A DNA stretch of 64,000 nucleotides from Mucilaginibacter lacusdianchii (lineage in GTDB: Bacteria; Bacteroidota; Bacteroidia; Sphingobacteriales; Sphingobacteriaceae). This document shows positions 34,341-42,115 of this stretch, one piece after another. The stretch covers positions 1,240,001 through 1,304,000 of the forward strand of contig NZ_WSRW01000001.1 of the NCBI RefSeq assembly GCF_009770985.1, written 5' to 3'. The position numbers were made by a program, and so were the translations under genes. Under the pieces are notes generated by a model, which saw nothing but the letters and a program-made list of their open reading frames with translations, made no database searches and was not told the DNA's origin. Numbering within the stretch: the stretch's first letter is position 1; every line of letters begins with the position of its first letter.

Positions 34341-35858
34341 TTAGATACCAGTTGCTCTTTGCGTTTCCAGCGCATCCTGTACAGATTGCGGCAGGTTAGA
34401 AAACAGGTTAAAGCCACCACCCATAGCGGTTTCAATTTCGCGTACAGTAGTAATGTATTGTTTCCAGTCTTCACTTATGGTGTTTACATTTGGTGTATTT
34501 ACGGCAATAACTTTAACGTTGCCACCGCTACCGGCACGTACCAAATCACTGTTACCTTTAGGAATAATGATAGCCACTTTCCAAACGTTGCTTGGTACGG
34601 TTACATGGCCGTTATCAATTGTAGTAGTAGTACCACCGTTTTTGCCTGATCCACCACGGCCATAGTTGCCCATTACAATATAAACTTCGTTACCAGCAGC
34701 AGTTTGTGAACGCAGATCCTGCTCTAAATTGTTCCAGGTTTGCTGGTTGTTCTGTGGTGCCTGCGGAATCATGTTCGTCATCAGGAAGGTAGCAGAGTTG
34801 GCTAAAGTTGAGCTGGTACGATCGGCCGATGGACAATTATGGCCACGGTCAAAACCTGATCCAACATAGCTGTTGCTTTGTACTTGATAAGCACCGCTTG
34901 GTAAACCGGTAAAACCGGCAAAGTTATCTAAACGCTTAGTAGCATTGGTAGTATTAGTTTCATCCAAATGCCAGCTTACCCAGTTTGGAATGCCACGACT
35001 GGCGCTGTACGATTCTACATAGTAACCTTGGTCTAGCAGTAAGTTATCAGTTAACACCATATTGGCATTAGACGGATTGCCAAACAGGATGTTGCTATTA
35101 TCACCTGTTGCAGGCGGTGCATCCGCACCTATTGTGACACCTCTTGGTGCTTCTGCACTGCCCGTGTTGGCATTATCATTCGGAGGAGTATCTTGTGTAT
35201 TTGCTACTACGCCCGAATTGCCAAAACCAGTGAAAGTAATATCATCAATACTTAAACGTACACGGCTGGCTCCGTTAAATTCAGATGTATTGACAATACG
35301 GTAGCGTGCAGCAGTAGTGTCTGTAATATAAAATACAGTGGTATTTAGCGTAGTGGTACTGGTAGGGTTAACAGTTTCACCTATTTTATTATAGGTTTTG
35401 CCACCGTCTTTAGATACCTGCAGTTCCCAGAATCCTTTGCGTAAGGGGGTTGGGTCAACGTTAGGCCTTTGGCCGTCTGCAAAATTAGCTAATGATGATT
35501 TAATGGAGATAAACTGAACGTTTTTGATATCAAAGTTCATGCTTAGTCTGCCATTTTGTGTAGCAGAATTTTGTGAACCTCTTAAACGCACGCTTTTTTT
35601 ATCGGCTTTCACATCATTAGCCTCTGCGCCAAGCAATCCACCATCTATATTCCACGATCCGGTAGCTAAAGTTACATCAGCGGCATCGTAGCCACCTTTT
35701 GTTCCGTTTTCAAAGTTTTCGATAACCGTAAAAGGTTGGTTTGGAGCCGGTGCAATAACAGGTATTACAGGTACTGGTTCCGGGTCAACCCAATGTTTCT
35801 GACAGCTGGCCAATGTTACGGAAACAGAAAGAAAAACAAGTAAATTTTTAATCTTCAT
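34341..35858 (-). CDS. DNA/RNA non-specific endonuclease, secreted lipoprotein
   Basis: A 505-residue protein. The signal peptide ends at a lipobox (SVTLASC, Cys19). Residues about 40-215 form beta domains with no named family (FENGTKGGYDAADV, ARYRIVNTSEFNGASRVRLS), perhaps substrate or cell-surface attachment. Residues about 265-490 are the beta-beta-alpha metal nuclease of the NUC1/serratial type. The catalytic core is GFDRGHNCPSADRTSS, followed by NMIPQAPQNNQQTWNNLEQD with the metal Asn. It is probably displayed on the outer membrane and degrades external nucleic acid for phosphate or nucleosides; this role is inferred. It is monocistronic. Confidence 0.9.
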   Translation of the reverse strand: MKIKNLLVFLSVSVTLASCQKHWVDPEPVPVIPVIAPAPNQPFTVIENFENGTKGGYDAADVTLATGSWNIDGGLLGAEANDVKADKKSVRLRGSQNSATQNGRLSMNFDIKNVQFISIKSSLANFADGQRPNVDPTPLRKGFWELQVSKDGGKTYNKIGETVNPTSTTTLNTTVFYITDTTAARYRIVNTSEFNGASRVRLSIDDITFTGFGNSGVVANTQDTPPNDNANTGSAEAPRGVTIGADAPPATGDNSNILFGNPSNANMVLTDNLLLDQGYYVESYSASRGIPNWVSWHLDETNTTNATKRLDNFAGFTGLPSGAYQVQSNSYVGSGFDRGHNCPSADRTSSTLANSATFLMTNMIPQAPQNNQQTWNNLEQDLRSQTAAGNEVYIVMGNYGRGGSGKNGGTTTTIDNGHVTVPSNVWKVAIIIPKGNSDLVRAGSGGNVKVIAVNTPNVNTISEDWKQYITTVREIETAMGGGFNLFSNLPQSVQDALETQRATGI

Positions 35859-36102
35859 ACATCACATTTTAAGTCTACAAAGGTCTTACTTTTGTGTTAA
35901 GTTATTGTTAAGTGCAGCATAGTGTAATAACAATTTGACAAACAAATCTTTTAAAAATTAACCATAGAGAATTTTTAGATGTATGCTCTTTAAATAATAT
36001 GGTTTTAAACTAAATATTATTACTTGTAGGTTTATAGATTTGCAAGTGAACTTTGTAGTTCAAATAAGCTTTATTAAGCATAGCTTTTGTACTTTTGAAC
36101 CA

Positions 36103-36110
36103 TAATTTTG
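36103..36110 (+). promoter_or_regulatory. -7 element of thiL
   Basis: TAATTTTG ends 7 bases before the ATG; a second match TACTTTTG lies at 36090-36097. Either could drive thiL. Confidence 0.45.
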
Positions 36111-36117
36111 TGCAGAC

Positions 36118-37164
36118 ATGGACTTATTTGACAACGTAGATAAAACACATATTAATGAACTGGGCGAGTTTGGCTTGATTGACCACTTGACCAAAAACAT
36201 TAAGCTTACACACAAAAGCACCCTCAAAGGTGTGGGCGATGATGCTGCCGTTTTGGATTATGCCGGTAAAAAAGTTTTGGTATCAACCGATATGTTGTTG
36301 GAAGGTATTCACTTTGATTTGGCTTATACCCCATTAAAGCATTTAGGTTATAAAGCTGTTCAGGTAAATTTAAGTGATATCTGCGCCATGAACGCTACGC
36401 CTGCCCAGGTAACGGTGTCTATCGGTATGTCCAGCAAATATACGCTTGAAGCTATTGAGGAATTGTATGAGGGCATTTACCTAGCTTGCGAAAAGTACCG
36501 GGTAGATATTATTGGTGGCGATACTACCTCATCCAAACAAGGATTGGTGATTAGTATCACCGTTTTAGGTTACGCCGATGAAGAAAGCATCACTTACCGC
36601 AACGGCGCGCAAGAAGGCGATCTGATTTGTGTATCAGGCGATTTAGGTGGTGCTTATACCGGCTTGCAACTGCTGGAACGTGAAAAGCTGGTATACCTGG
36701 AAAATCCACAAATTCAACCCGACCTGGAAGGCAAAGATTATATCATCGAGCGTCAACTCAAGCCAGAGGCCCGACTGGATATTATAGATTTGCTGAAAAA
36801 CATGAACGTTAAACCTACAGCGATGATTGATGTGTCCGACGGCTTAGCATCAGAAGTGCTGCATATTTGTACCCAAAGCAACAAAGGCTGCCAGCTGTAC
36901 GAAGAAAAAATACCTATCGACCCGATGACTTACGAAACCGCCCGTGAGTTTAACCTGGACCCTACCATCTGTGCCCTGAGTGGCGGCGAAGATTACGAAC
37001 TGCTATTTACTGTAAAACAAGCCGACTACGACAAGATTAAGAACGATGTGGACATCAGCATCATCGGCTACATCACCGAACCCGCAGCCGGTCGCAATTT
37101 GATTTCTAAAAGTGGCCAGGTACATGAGCTAAAGGCACAGGGATGGAATGCGTTTAAGAAGTAG
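36118..37164 (+). CDS. thiL: Thiamine-monophosphate kinase
   Basis: Phosphorylates thiamine monophosphate to thiamine pyrophosphate. The 348-residue PurM-like ATP-grasp-type fold shows GVGDDAAVLDYAGKKVLVST (N-terminal Mg/ATP site), VQVNLSDICAMNATPAQ, DIIGGDTTSSKQGLV, AMIDVSDGLASEVLHI and CALSGGEDYELLFTV. All canonical acidic metal ligands are present. No TPP riboswitch was recognised upstream and no other thi gene is near. It is followed by the palindromic repeat at 37187-37266. Confidence 0.95.
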   Translation: MDLFDNVDKTHINELGEFGLIDHLTKNIKLTHKSTLKGVGDDAAVLDYAGKKVLVSTDMLLEGIHFDLAYTPLKHLGYKAVQVNLSDICAMNATPAQVTVSIGMSSKYTLEAIEELYEGIYLACEKYRVDIIGGDTTSSKQGLVISITVLGYADEESITYRNGAQEGDLICVSGDLGGAYTGLQLLEREKLVYLENPQIQPDLEGKDYIIERQLKPEARLDIIDLLKNMNVKPTAMIDVSDGLASEVLHICTQSNKGCQLYEEKIPIDPMTYETAREFNLDPTICALSGGEDYELLFTVKQADYDKIKNDVDISIIGYITEPAAGRNLISKSGQVHELKAQGWNAFKK

Positions 37165-37186
37165 GTATAAGATTTATTAAAACTTT

Positions 37187-37266
37187 TGTCATTGCGAGCG
37201 TAGCGTGGCAATCCCGTCGCTTAGTTAAGCGAGGAGATTGCTTCGTCGTTCCTCCTCGCAATGACA
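37187..37266. repeat. Palindromic intergenic repeat with 12-bp inverted ends
   Basis: An 80-bp element bounded by TGTCATTGCGAG and its exact complement CTCGCAATGACA. The interior is also self-complementary (GCAATC ... GATTGC and TCGCTT-agtt-AAGCGA), so a single strand folds into one long hairpin. Such GTCATTGCGAG elements are known as dispersed repeats in many bacterial genomes. The right half recurs at 37641-37668. Confidence 0.8.
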
Positions 37267-37331
37267 CTTATTATAAATAAGTATAATTATAAACGTTAAC
37301 ATAGCATCCGCTCGCATTAAGTTAGTTATAC

Positions 37332-37622
37332 ATGGTAAACGAGCATCAATATTTTGTTTACATCTTAACAAACATAACCAATACCGTACTCTATATTGGT
37401 GTTACCAGTAATTTAGAAACCCGGGTATGGGAGCATAAGCAAAAGGTACATAGTGGTTTTACTGCTAAATATAACTGCAATAAACTGGTATACTATGAAA
37501 AGCATCAATGGATACAAGATGCCATTGATAGAGAAAAACAATTGAAAGCTGGTTCAAGACAAAAGAAGATTAATCTAATTGTTACTTATAATCCGGCTTG
37601 GGAGGATTTAAGCGTTGGCTGA
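37332..37622 (+). CDS. GIY-YIG nuclease family protein
   Basis: A 96-residue single-domain protein. It has the GIY-YIG core (YFVYILTNITNTVLYIGVTS), the Arg of NLETRVWEH, the catalytic Glu in DAIDREKQLKAG, and the closing NPAWEDLS typical of UPF0213/YhbQ-type proteins. DNA nicking is expected from the family, but cellular targets are unknown. It lies between a full copy of a palindromic repeat (37187-37266) and a half copy (37641-37668), an arrangement reminiscent of nuclease genes that travel with their own repeat. ATG 37332 is the only sensible start. Confidence 0.88.
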   Translation: MVNEHQYFVYILTNITNTVLYIGVTSNLETRVWEHKQKVHSGFTAKYNCNKLVYYEKHQWIQDAIDREKQLKAGSRQKKINLIVTYNPAWEDLSVG

Positions 37623-37640
37623 TATGATTGAAAGCGAAAG

Positions 37641-37668
37641 GATTGCTTCGCTATCGCTCGCAATGACA
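37641..37668. repeat. Half copy of the TGTCATTGCGAG repeat
   Basis: GATTGCTTCG-ctatcg-CTCGCAATGACA. It matches the right half of the 37187-37266 element and lies just after the GIY-YIG gene. Confidence 0.7.
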
Positions 37669-37733
37669 CGGGTTATGAATTGTGTGTTATTTACTAGGTA
37701 AGTAATGTTATATTCGCAGTAATCAGTTAAACC

Positions 37734-38171
37734 ATGCGAAATCCTGTATTAGTATACTGCATCAAGGTTTGGTTAACCACCTTAATTTTAGGTACAATAA
37801 TATTATGGCTATTGGGTTTAATAATAACGGAAGACCATTCTAAATTATTAAGTACAGACGGTTTCATATATTTGATGATAGCTGTTATTTTAATTGGTGG
37901 CGTATTATCATTTCCATTTGCATGGACGTTTTATATTTTTATAAAAGCGTTAAATCTTAATGAAAAGACTTTATTCATTAAAAAAGTATATTTTAATGTA
38001 GGTGGAGCATTACTAACTTTTTTTCCATTCCTTATTCTGTTAAGCATTTTAACTACTTTGCCTCCTTATAAAATCGATTGGATTAACTTAATTATGGATG
38101 TCCCATACATAATTGTTATTTCAGCATCAATATGGAATTATAAGTTAGATTTAACAACAAATAAAGTTTGA
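37734..38171 (+). CDS. Hypothetical membrane protein
   Basis: A 145-residue protein with four hydrophobic helices: about residues 10-30 (IKVWLTTLILGTIILWLLGL), 43-70 (FIYLMIAVILIGGVLSFPFA), 90-110 (GGALLTFFPFLILLSILTTL) and 119-135. No family is recognised. It is AT-rich compared with thiL and rmuC around it, which suggests an accessory gene. There is no operon partner. Confidence 0.6.
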   Translation: MRNPVLVYCIKVWLTTLILGTIILWLLGLIITEDHSKLLSTDGFIYLMIAVILIGGVLSFPFAWTFYIFIKALNLNEKTLFIKKVYFNVGGALLTFFPFLILLSILTTLPPYKIDWINLIMDVPYIIVISASIWNYKLDLTTNKV

Positions 38172-38194
38172 CATTAAATTTTTTTTTCACCTCT

Positions 38195-39595
38195 TTAAAT
38201 ACCATTCTCACTTACTTGCGGCAACTCATCAAACAAATACTTCTGCTCAATTTGCTTATTCGCCTTAGCACCTAGCTTTTTAATTTTTTCGGCCGTAATA
38301 GTCAAGTTACCCCGGCCATCAGATAATTTGTTGATAGCCTTATCAAATGCATCCTGACTTAGTTTCAGGTTGCGGCCTATGCCGTCCATATCGGTTAAAA
38401 AGCCTACGAATTTATCATACATCTCGCCGCTCAGGCGGGCAATTTCCAGTACGTTGCGGTTTTGGCGTTCTTGTTTCCACATACTGGCAATGGTGCGTAA
38501 GGTAGCCAATAGGGTTGACGGACTTACAATCACCACACGCTTATCCCAGGCATCATTAAACAAATCGGCATCTAATTGTACAGCAAAACTGAACGACGAC
38601 TCGATAGGCACAAACAGCATCACAAAATCGGGCGAGTTGATTTTATTTAAGGCATGGTAGTTTTTAGCCGATAAACCGTGTACATGACTGCGTAATGATT
38701 CTACGTGGGCTTTGGCGTGCAGCTTACGCTCTTCTTCCGTTTCACAGTTCACCAAACGTTCATAAGCAATCAGGGATACTTTAGAGTCGATAATCAAGTG
38801 CTTATCATCCGGTAAATCAATTACTACATCAGGCTGATACCTGTTGCCATCGGCGGCCTGATAATTGGCTTGAATGCGGTATTCACGGTCGCGGATAAGG
38901 CCGGAACGTTCCAGTACTTTTTCGAGGATGAACTCGCCCCAGTTGCCCTGTTTTTTGTTGTCGCCTTTCAGGGCATTAGTTAGGTTTTGGGCTTCGCTGC
39001 TAATCTGTTTGTTCAGTTCCATTAGCTGGGTAATTACCCCTTTCAGTGTATTGCGGTCGGCCGCCTCCATATTGTAAACCTTGTCTACCTTATCCTCAAA
39101 CGCCTTGATGTTTTCTTTCAGCGGATTAAGGATGGTGTCAAGATTGGTTTTGTTTACATCCAAAAACTCTTTCGACTTTTCTTTCAGTAGCTTTTCGGCC
39201 ACGTTTTCAAACTCGCGCTGAAAATGCAAACGGGTTTGCTCTATCTCGGCTTTTTGTTCTTGCAGTTTTTCTTGCTGGGCTTTGTAGAATGACCGGGTGC
39301 TTTCCAGTTCCTGACGGGCTTCGGTGAGTTCCTGACGCTCAAACAGTAACTGATCGGCCAGTTTAATATTTTCTTCTTTTAGGAGTTGGGTGATGCTTTC
39401 CTTTTCGGCCAGGACACCTTTAGTACGCTCTTCGGCAGCTACCAGCTTTAGTTTTAGGCTTTCATTTTCAGTTTGCAGGCGGTTAAAATCGTCTACTGAA
39501 ATACCATTGCTGGCTGCAGCCTTACCTTTGTTTACAAACAAAAATACTGCTACCAGTAATATCAAAACTGCCAAACCTAATACCGCTACTTCCAT
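38195..39595 (-). CDS. rmuC: DNA recombination protein RmuC
   Basis: A 466-residue protein. An N-terminal membrane anchor (VAVLGLAVLILLVAVFLFV) is followed by a long coiled coil (about residues 30-150, Glu/Gln/Lys-rich) and the RmuC nuclease-like domain: GNWGEFILEKVLERSGL, YQPDVVIDLPDDKHLIIDSK, VMLFVPIESSFSFAV and VVIVSPSTLLATLRTIASMW. RmuC limits inversions at short inverted repeats in E. coli, which is notable as palindromic repeats flank this locus, though that is no more than coincidence on present evidence. Confidence 0.93.
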   Translation of the reverse strand: MEVAVLGLAVLILLVAVFLFVNKGKAAASNGISVDDFNRLQTENESLKLKLVAAEERTKGVLAEKESITQLLKEENIKLADQLLFERQELTEARQELESTRSFYKAQQEKLQEQKAEIEQTRLHFQREFENVAEKLLKEKSKEFLDVNKTNLDTILNPLKENIKAFEDKVDKVYNMEAADRNTLKGVITQLMELNKQISSEAQNLTNALKGDNKKQGNWGEFILEKVLERSGLIRDREYRIQANYQAADGNRYQPDVVIDLPDDKHLIIDSKVSLIAYERLVNCETEEERKLHAKAHVESLRSHVHGLSAKNYHALNKINSPDFVMLFVPIESSFSFAVQLDADLFNDAWDKRVVIVSPSTLLATLRTIASMWKQERQNRNVLEIARLSGEMYDKFVGFLTDMDGIGRNLKLSQDAFDKAINKLSDGRGNLTITAEKIKKLGAKANKQIEQKYLFDELPQVSENGI

Positions 39596-39671
39596 TTGAT
39601 AAAATATTTAGCAAAATAAAGTAGTAATTTTCGATTTTTACTAATTTAATTTGAAATATGGTATAAAAAAA

Positions 39672-39761
39672 TGTCATCTCGAACGACAGTGAGAAATCTT
39701 TCGAAACTGATAAGTTTACCAGTCACTTTTAAAAGATTTCTCTTTATCACCTGAAATGACA
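39672..39761. repeat. Second palindromic repeat family
   Basis: The ends are TGTCATCTCGA and TGAAATGACA (imperfect inverted), with an internal perfect 11-bp pair GAGAAATCTTT (39691-39701) and AAAGATTTCTC (39732-39742). The layout is similar to the repeat at 37187 but the sequence differs. It lies in the 208-bp gap upstream of rmuC. Confidence 0.65.
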
Positions 39762-39803
39762 GTGTTTTATGCTATTTAAAAGCTCTTCCTCCTGAGTAGT
39801 AAC

Positions 39804-40067
39804 TTACGGCTTTTTTTGTTGAGGCGTATCCACCACCGGATTAGCCACACCATCTTTCGGCATAGCAGTACTGGTATCACTACCGCCAGGTGATACACCT
39901 ACCGGCGAGCCAGAGCCAGCTGCCATGGAGGTATCCGACGGTCCGGAACTGCCTACATTATTAGCGCCCGAATCGGCTTGGTCATTACCGGTTTTTTGGC
40001 TGGCGTTATTACAAGCCGTAAAGGCAATAGCTGATGTGATGAGTATAGTGTATGCTAGCTTTTTCAT
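39804..40067 (-). CDS. Small Ser/Gly/Pro-rich lipoprotein
   Basis: An 87-residue protein. The signal peptide MKKLAYTILITSAIAFTAC ends in a lipobox with Cys19. The mature part is low complexity (QADSGANNVGSSGPSDTSMA) and disordered. ATG 40067 begins a canonical signal peptide; an upstream in-frame ATG at 40103 would add a Cys-rich extension without sense. Function unknown. Confidence 0.7.
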   Translation of the reverse strand: MKKLAYTILITSAIAFTACNNASQKTGNDQADSGANNVGSSGPSDTSMAAGSGSPVGVSPGGSDTSTAMPKDGVANPVVDTPQQKKP

Positions 40068-40117
40068 GTTTAATAGTTTATTAAAGCAACATTCAAATAC
40101 CATAAGGGTTTACATAA

Positions 40118-40154
40118 AAACGCCGCTGTAACATACTTACAACGGCGTTTCTTT
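40118..40154 (-). terminator. Terminator of the holB-ricT-gldH operon
   Basis: On the plus strand AAACGCCGCTGTAA, loop, TTACAACGGCGTTT with one mismatch. On the minus strand the hairpin ends in GGCGTTTTTATG, 13 bp after the gldH stop. Confidence 0.8.
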
Positions 40155-40166
40155 ATATTGATGAAA

Positions 40167-40643
40167 TTATTCAGCTCTTTCAACTCTTAAGCCCACATCA
40201 TTTACGGCTTTCAGCGGGTTATCGCGCATGTTTTGCTCTATTTCAAAATGGTAAGTACCTTTTGCCGGAAAGCGAACGCCTTTTTGGAAAGGTACCTGAT
40301 AGCTATACATACTACCCGAACCTTTACCCAGCCATTCGCCTGTTGGGCTGGCCAGCTTAAACTCATAGCGTATACCTTTTTTAGGTAATTGCGGACCATT
40401 TTGATAAATAATCACAAACATGTTAGCATAACGGTAACTGGCCGTTACCCGTGTATTAAAATACAGGTTATAAGCTACATCAGGGTTATCAATAACTACA
40501 TCATACACCACCTTTTTACCGTACGACCAGTTTTGGCTGGCAATTTCGGTATTGTTATCCATTACCGCTTTAGAGTCAGTACAGCCTGCTATGGCCAGGC
40601 CGGTTATAAATAGTACAGATAAAAGGCTACGCCTTAAATTCAT
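40167..40643 (-). CDS. gldH: Gliding motility lipoprotein GldH
   Basis: A 158-residue lipoprotein (lipobox LAIAGC, Cys20). It matches the GldH pattern: a beta-sandwich with DVVIDNPDVAYNLYFNTRVT, RYANMFVIIYQNGPQLPKKG and GKGSGSMYSYQVPFQKGVRF, ending GTYHFEIEQNMRDNPLKAV. In Flavobacterium GldH is needed for gliding with the Gld/Spr machinery; many non-gliding relatives keep it. It overlaps the RicT-like gene by 4 bases (ATGA), which supports the common Bacteroidota order holB-ricT-gldH. Confidence 0.9.
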   Translation of the reverse strand: MNLRRSLLSVLFITGLAIAGCTDSKAVMDNNTEIASQNWSYGKKVVYDVVIDNPDVAYNLYFNTRVTASYRYANMFVIIYQNGPQLPKKGIRYEFKLASPTGEWLGKGSGSMYSYQVPFQKGVRFPAKGTYHFEIEQNMRDNPLKAVNDVGLRVERAE

Positions 40644-42109
40644 GGCTGCGGGTTATCTTTTGGCTGTTGGTTGTTGTTATTATTGTTTTTATTGCGGTTC
40701 CGGTTCCGGTTTCTGTTGCGGTTATTGTTACGCTTAGCCGTTTGCTCGGTACCTTCGGTTTTAATTACCACTTCGGTGGTGGTAATTTCAATCGTTTCTT
40801 GTATAACCACAGCTTTTATCGGTTGTTTGGGCTGATTGTCTTGCGGCTTTCTGTCACCCTGCTGGTTGTTGTTCTGAGGCTTTCTGTTTTCGCCTTTTTG
40901 ATTATTTTGTTGTGGCTTTCTATTATCAGCAGGTCTACTGTTTTGCTGAGTAGCCTTATCGGAAGTAACATGTTGCGGGTTGCCTGGTTTTTTCTTCTTC
41001 TTTTTGTTTTGCTGATTGCGTTCATCCAAACGGGTAAGGCTATCCTGGCCTACCACGTTCTCGTAATCCAACACTTTAGCTACCGGTGCTGCTTCTTCCA
41101 CAATTTCACCCAAATCTTCAGGAGAAATTCCTTCTTTATTCATGCGCTGAATTTCTTTAACGCGGTTAATGTGCAGCGGTACCCAGTTTTCGGCACCAGG
41201 ATAACTAAACCACATCATCCGTTTAAAGATGTCCGTTTTTTGTAAACGGGCGTCGCCTTGCTGGGTACGCAGTACGTTAACATTATCAGGAATATGTTTC
41301 AGGGCATCCATGTAGCTATCCAGCTCGTAGTTTAAGCAGCACTTTAGCTTACCACACTGGCCGGCCAGTTTCAAGGTATTTAATGACAGGTTTTGATAAC
41401 GCGCTGCCGAGGTAGATACCGTTTTAAAATCGGTTAACCAGGTAGAGCAGCACAATTCGCGCCCGCATGATCCGATACCACCCAAACGGCTGGCCTCCTG
41501 CCGCATACCAATCTGGCGCATCTCGATACGAATACGGAACGACTCAGCCATTTTTTTGATCAGTTCACGAAAATCCACACGACCATCAGCAGTGTAAAAG
41601 AAGGTAGCCTTGGTTTTATCACCCTGGTAATCTACGTCGCTGATTTTCATGGACAGGTTCAGATCCAGCGCCAGCTTACGGGCCTTATGCATGGTTTCCC
41701 ATTCCAGGTCTTTGGCAGCTTTCCACTTGTCTACATCAGCTGGTGTAGCACGGCGAAATATCTTTTTGGCAACATCACCCTCTTTTACATGGCGTTTAAC
41801 CATCTGCATGCGCACTAATTCGCCGGTAAGCGATACGTGGCCTACATCATAGCCACCGGTTGGTGTTTCTACCACTACCAGTTCGCCCGATTCCAAGTAA
41901 ATGTTATCAGCGTTCAGGTAAAAATCCTTACGCGATCCTTTAAATTTAATTTCAACTATATTGAAAGGCTGATAGTTGGTTGGCATATCCATGTGTGCCA
42001 GCCAATCGTACACATCCAGCTTGCTGCAGCCATTAGTAAGGCAAGAGCCGTTACTTTTGCAGCCCGCCGGTGTGCATCCACCGCCTGTTGAGCAACTTCC
42101 ACATCCCAT
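40640..42109 (-). CDS. ricT: PSP1 / RicT (YaaT)-like protein with Cys-rich head and Asn/Gln-rich tail
   Basis: A 489-residue protein. Residues 1-30 contain seven cysteines (MGCGSCSTGGGCTPAGCKS). Residues about 45-300 are the PSP1/RicT domain, with GGYDVGHVSLTGELVRMQMV, TFFYTADGRVDFRELIKKM, IGSCGRELCCSTWLTDF and LAGQCGKLKCCLNYELD as typical blocks. RicT in B. subtilis helps RNase Y-dependent mRNA maturation through Fe-S clusters. The tail from about residue 370 is low-complexity Asn, Gln, Lys and Arg. Its stop overlaps gldH; it follows holB by 6 bp. Confidence 0.88.
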   Translation of the reverse strand: MGCGSCSTGGGCTPAGCKSNGSCLTNGCSKLDVYDWLAHMDMPTNYQPFNIVEIKFKGSRKDFYLNADNIYLESGELVVVETPTGGYDVGHVSLTGELVRMQMVKRHVKEGDVAKKIFRRATPADVDKWKAAKDLEWETMHKARKLALDLNLSMKISDVDYQGDKTKATFFYTADGRVDFRELIKKMAESFRIRIEMRQIGMRQEASRLGGIGSCGRELCCSTWLTDFKTVSTSAARYQNLSLNTLKLAGQCGKLKCCLNYELDSYMDALKHIPDNVNVLRTQQGDARLQKTDIFKRMMWFSYPGAENWVPLHINRVKEIQRMNKEGISPEDLGEIVEEAAPVAKVLDYENVVGQDSLTRLDERNQQNKKKKKKPGNPQHVTSDKATQQNSRPADNRKPQQNNQKGENRKPQNNNQQGDRKPQDNQPKQPIKAVVIQETIEITTTEVVIKTEGTEQTAKRNNNRNRNRNRNRNKNNNNNNQQPKDNPQP

Positions 42110-42115
42110 AATTGG

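Noticed and set aside
35859..36117. Possible TPP riboswitch before thiL
   Set aside because: No thi-box-like conserved blocks were found in the 259 bp, only AT-rich DNA and two -7 elements.
40667..41245. Plus-strand frame with hydrophobic Val/Phe/Leu runs
   Set aside because: Antisense of the Asn/Gln/Lys-rich tail of the RicT-like gene; the composition is a by-product of low complexity on the other strand.
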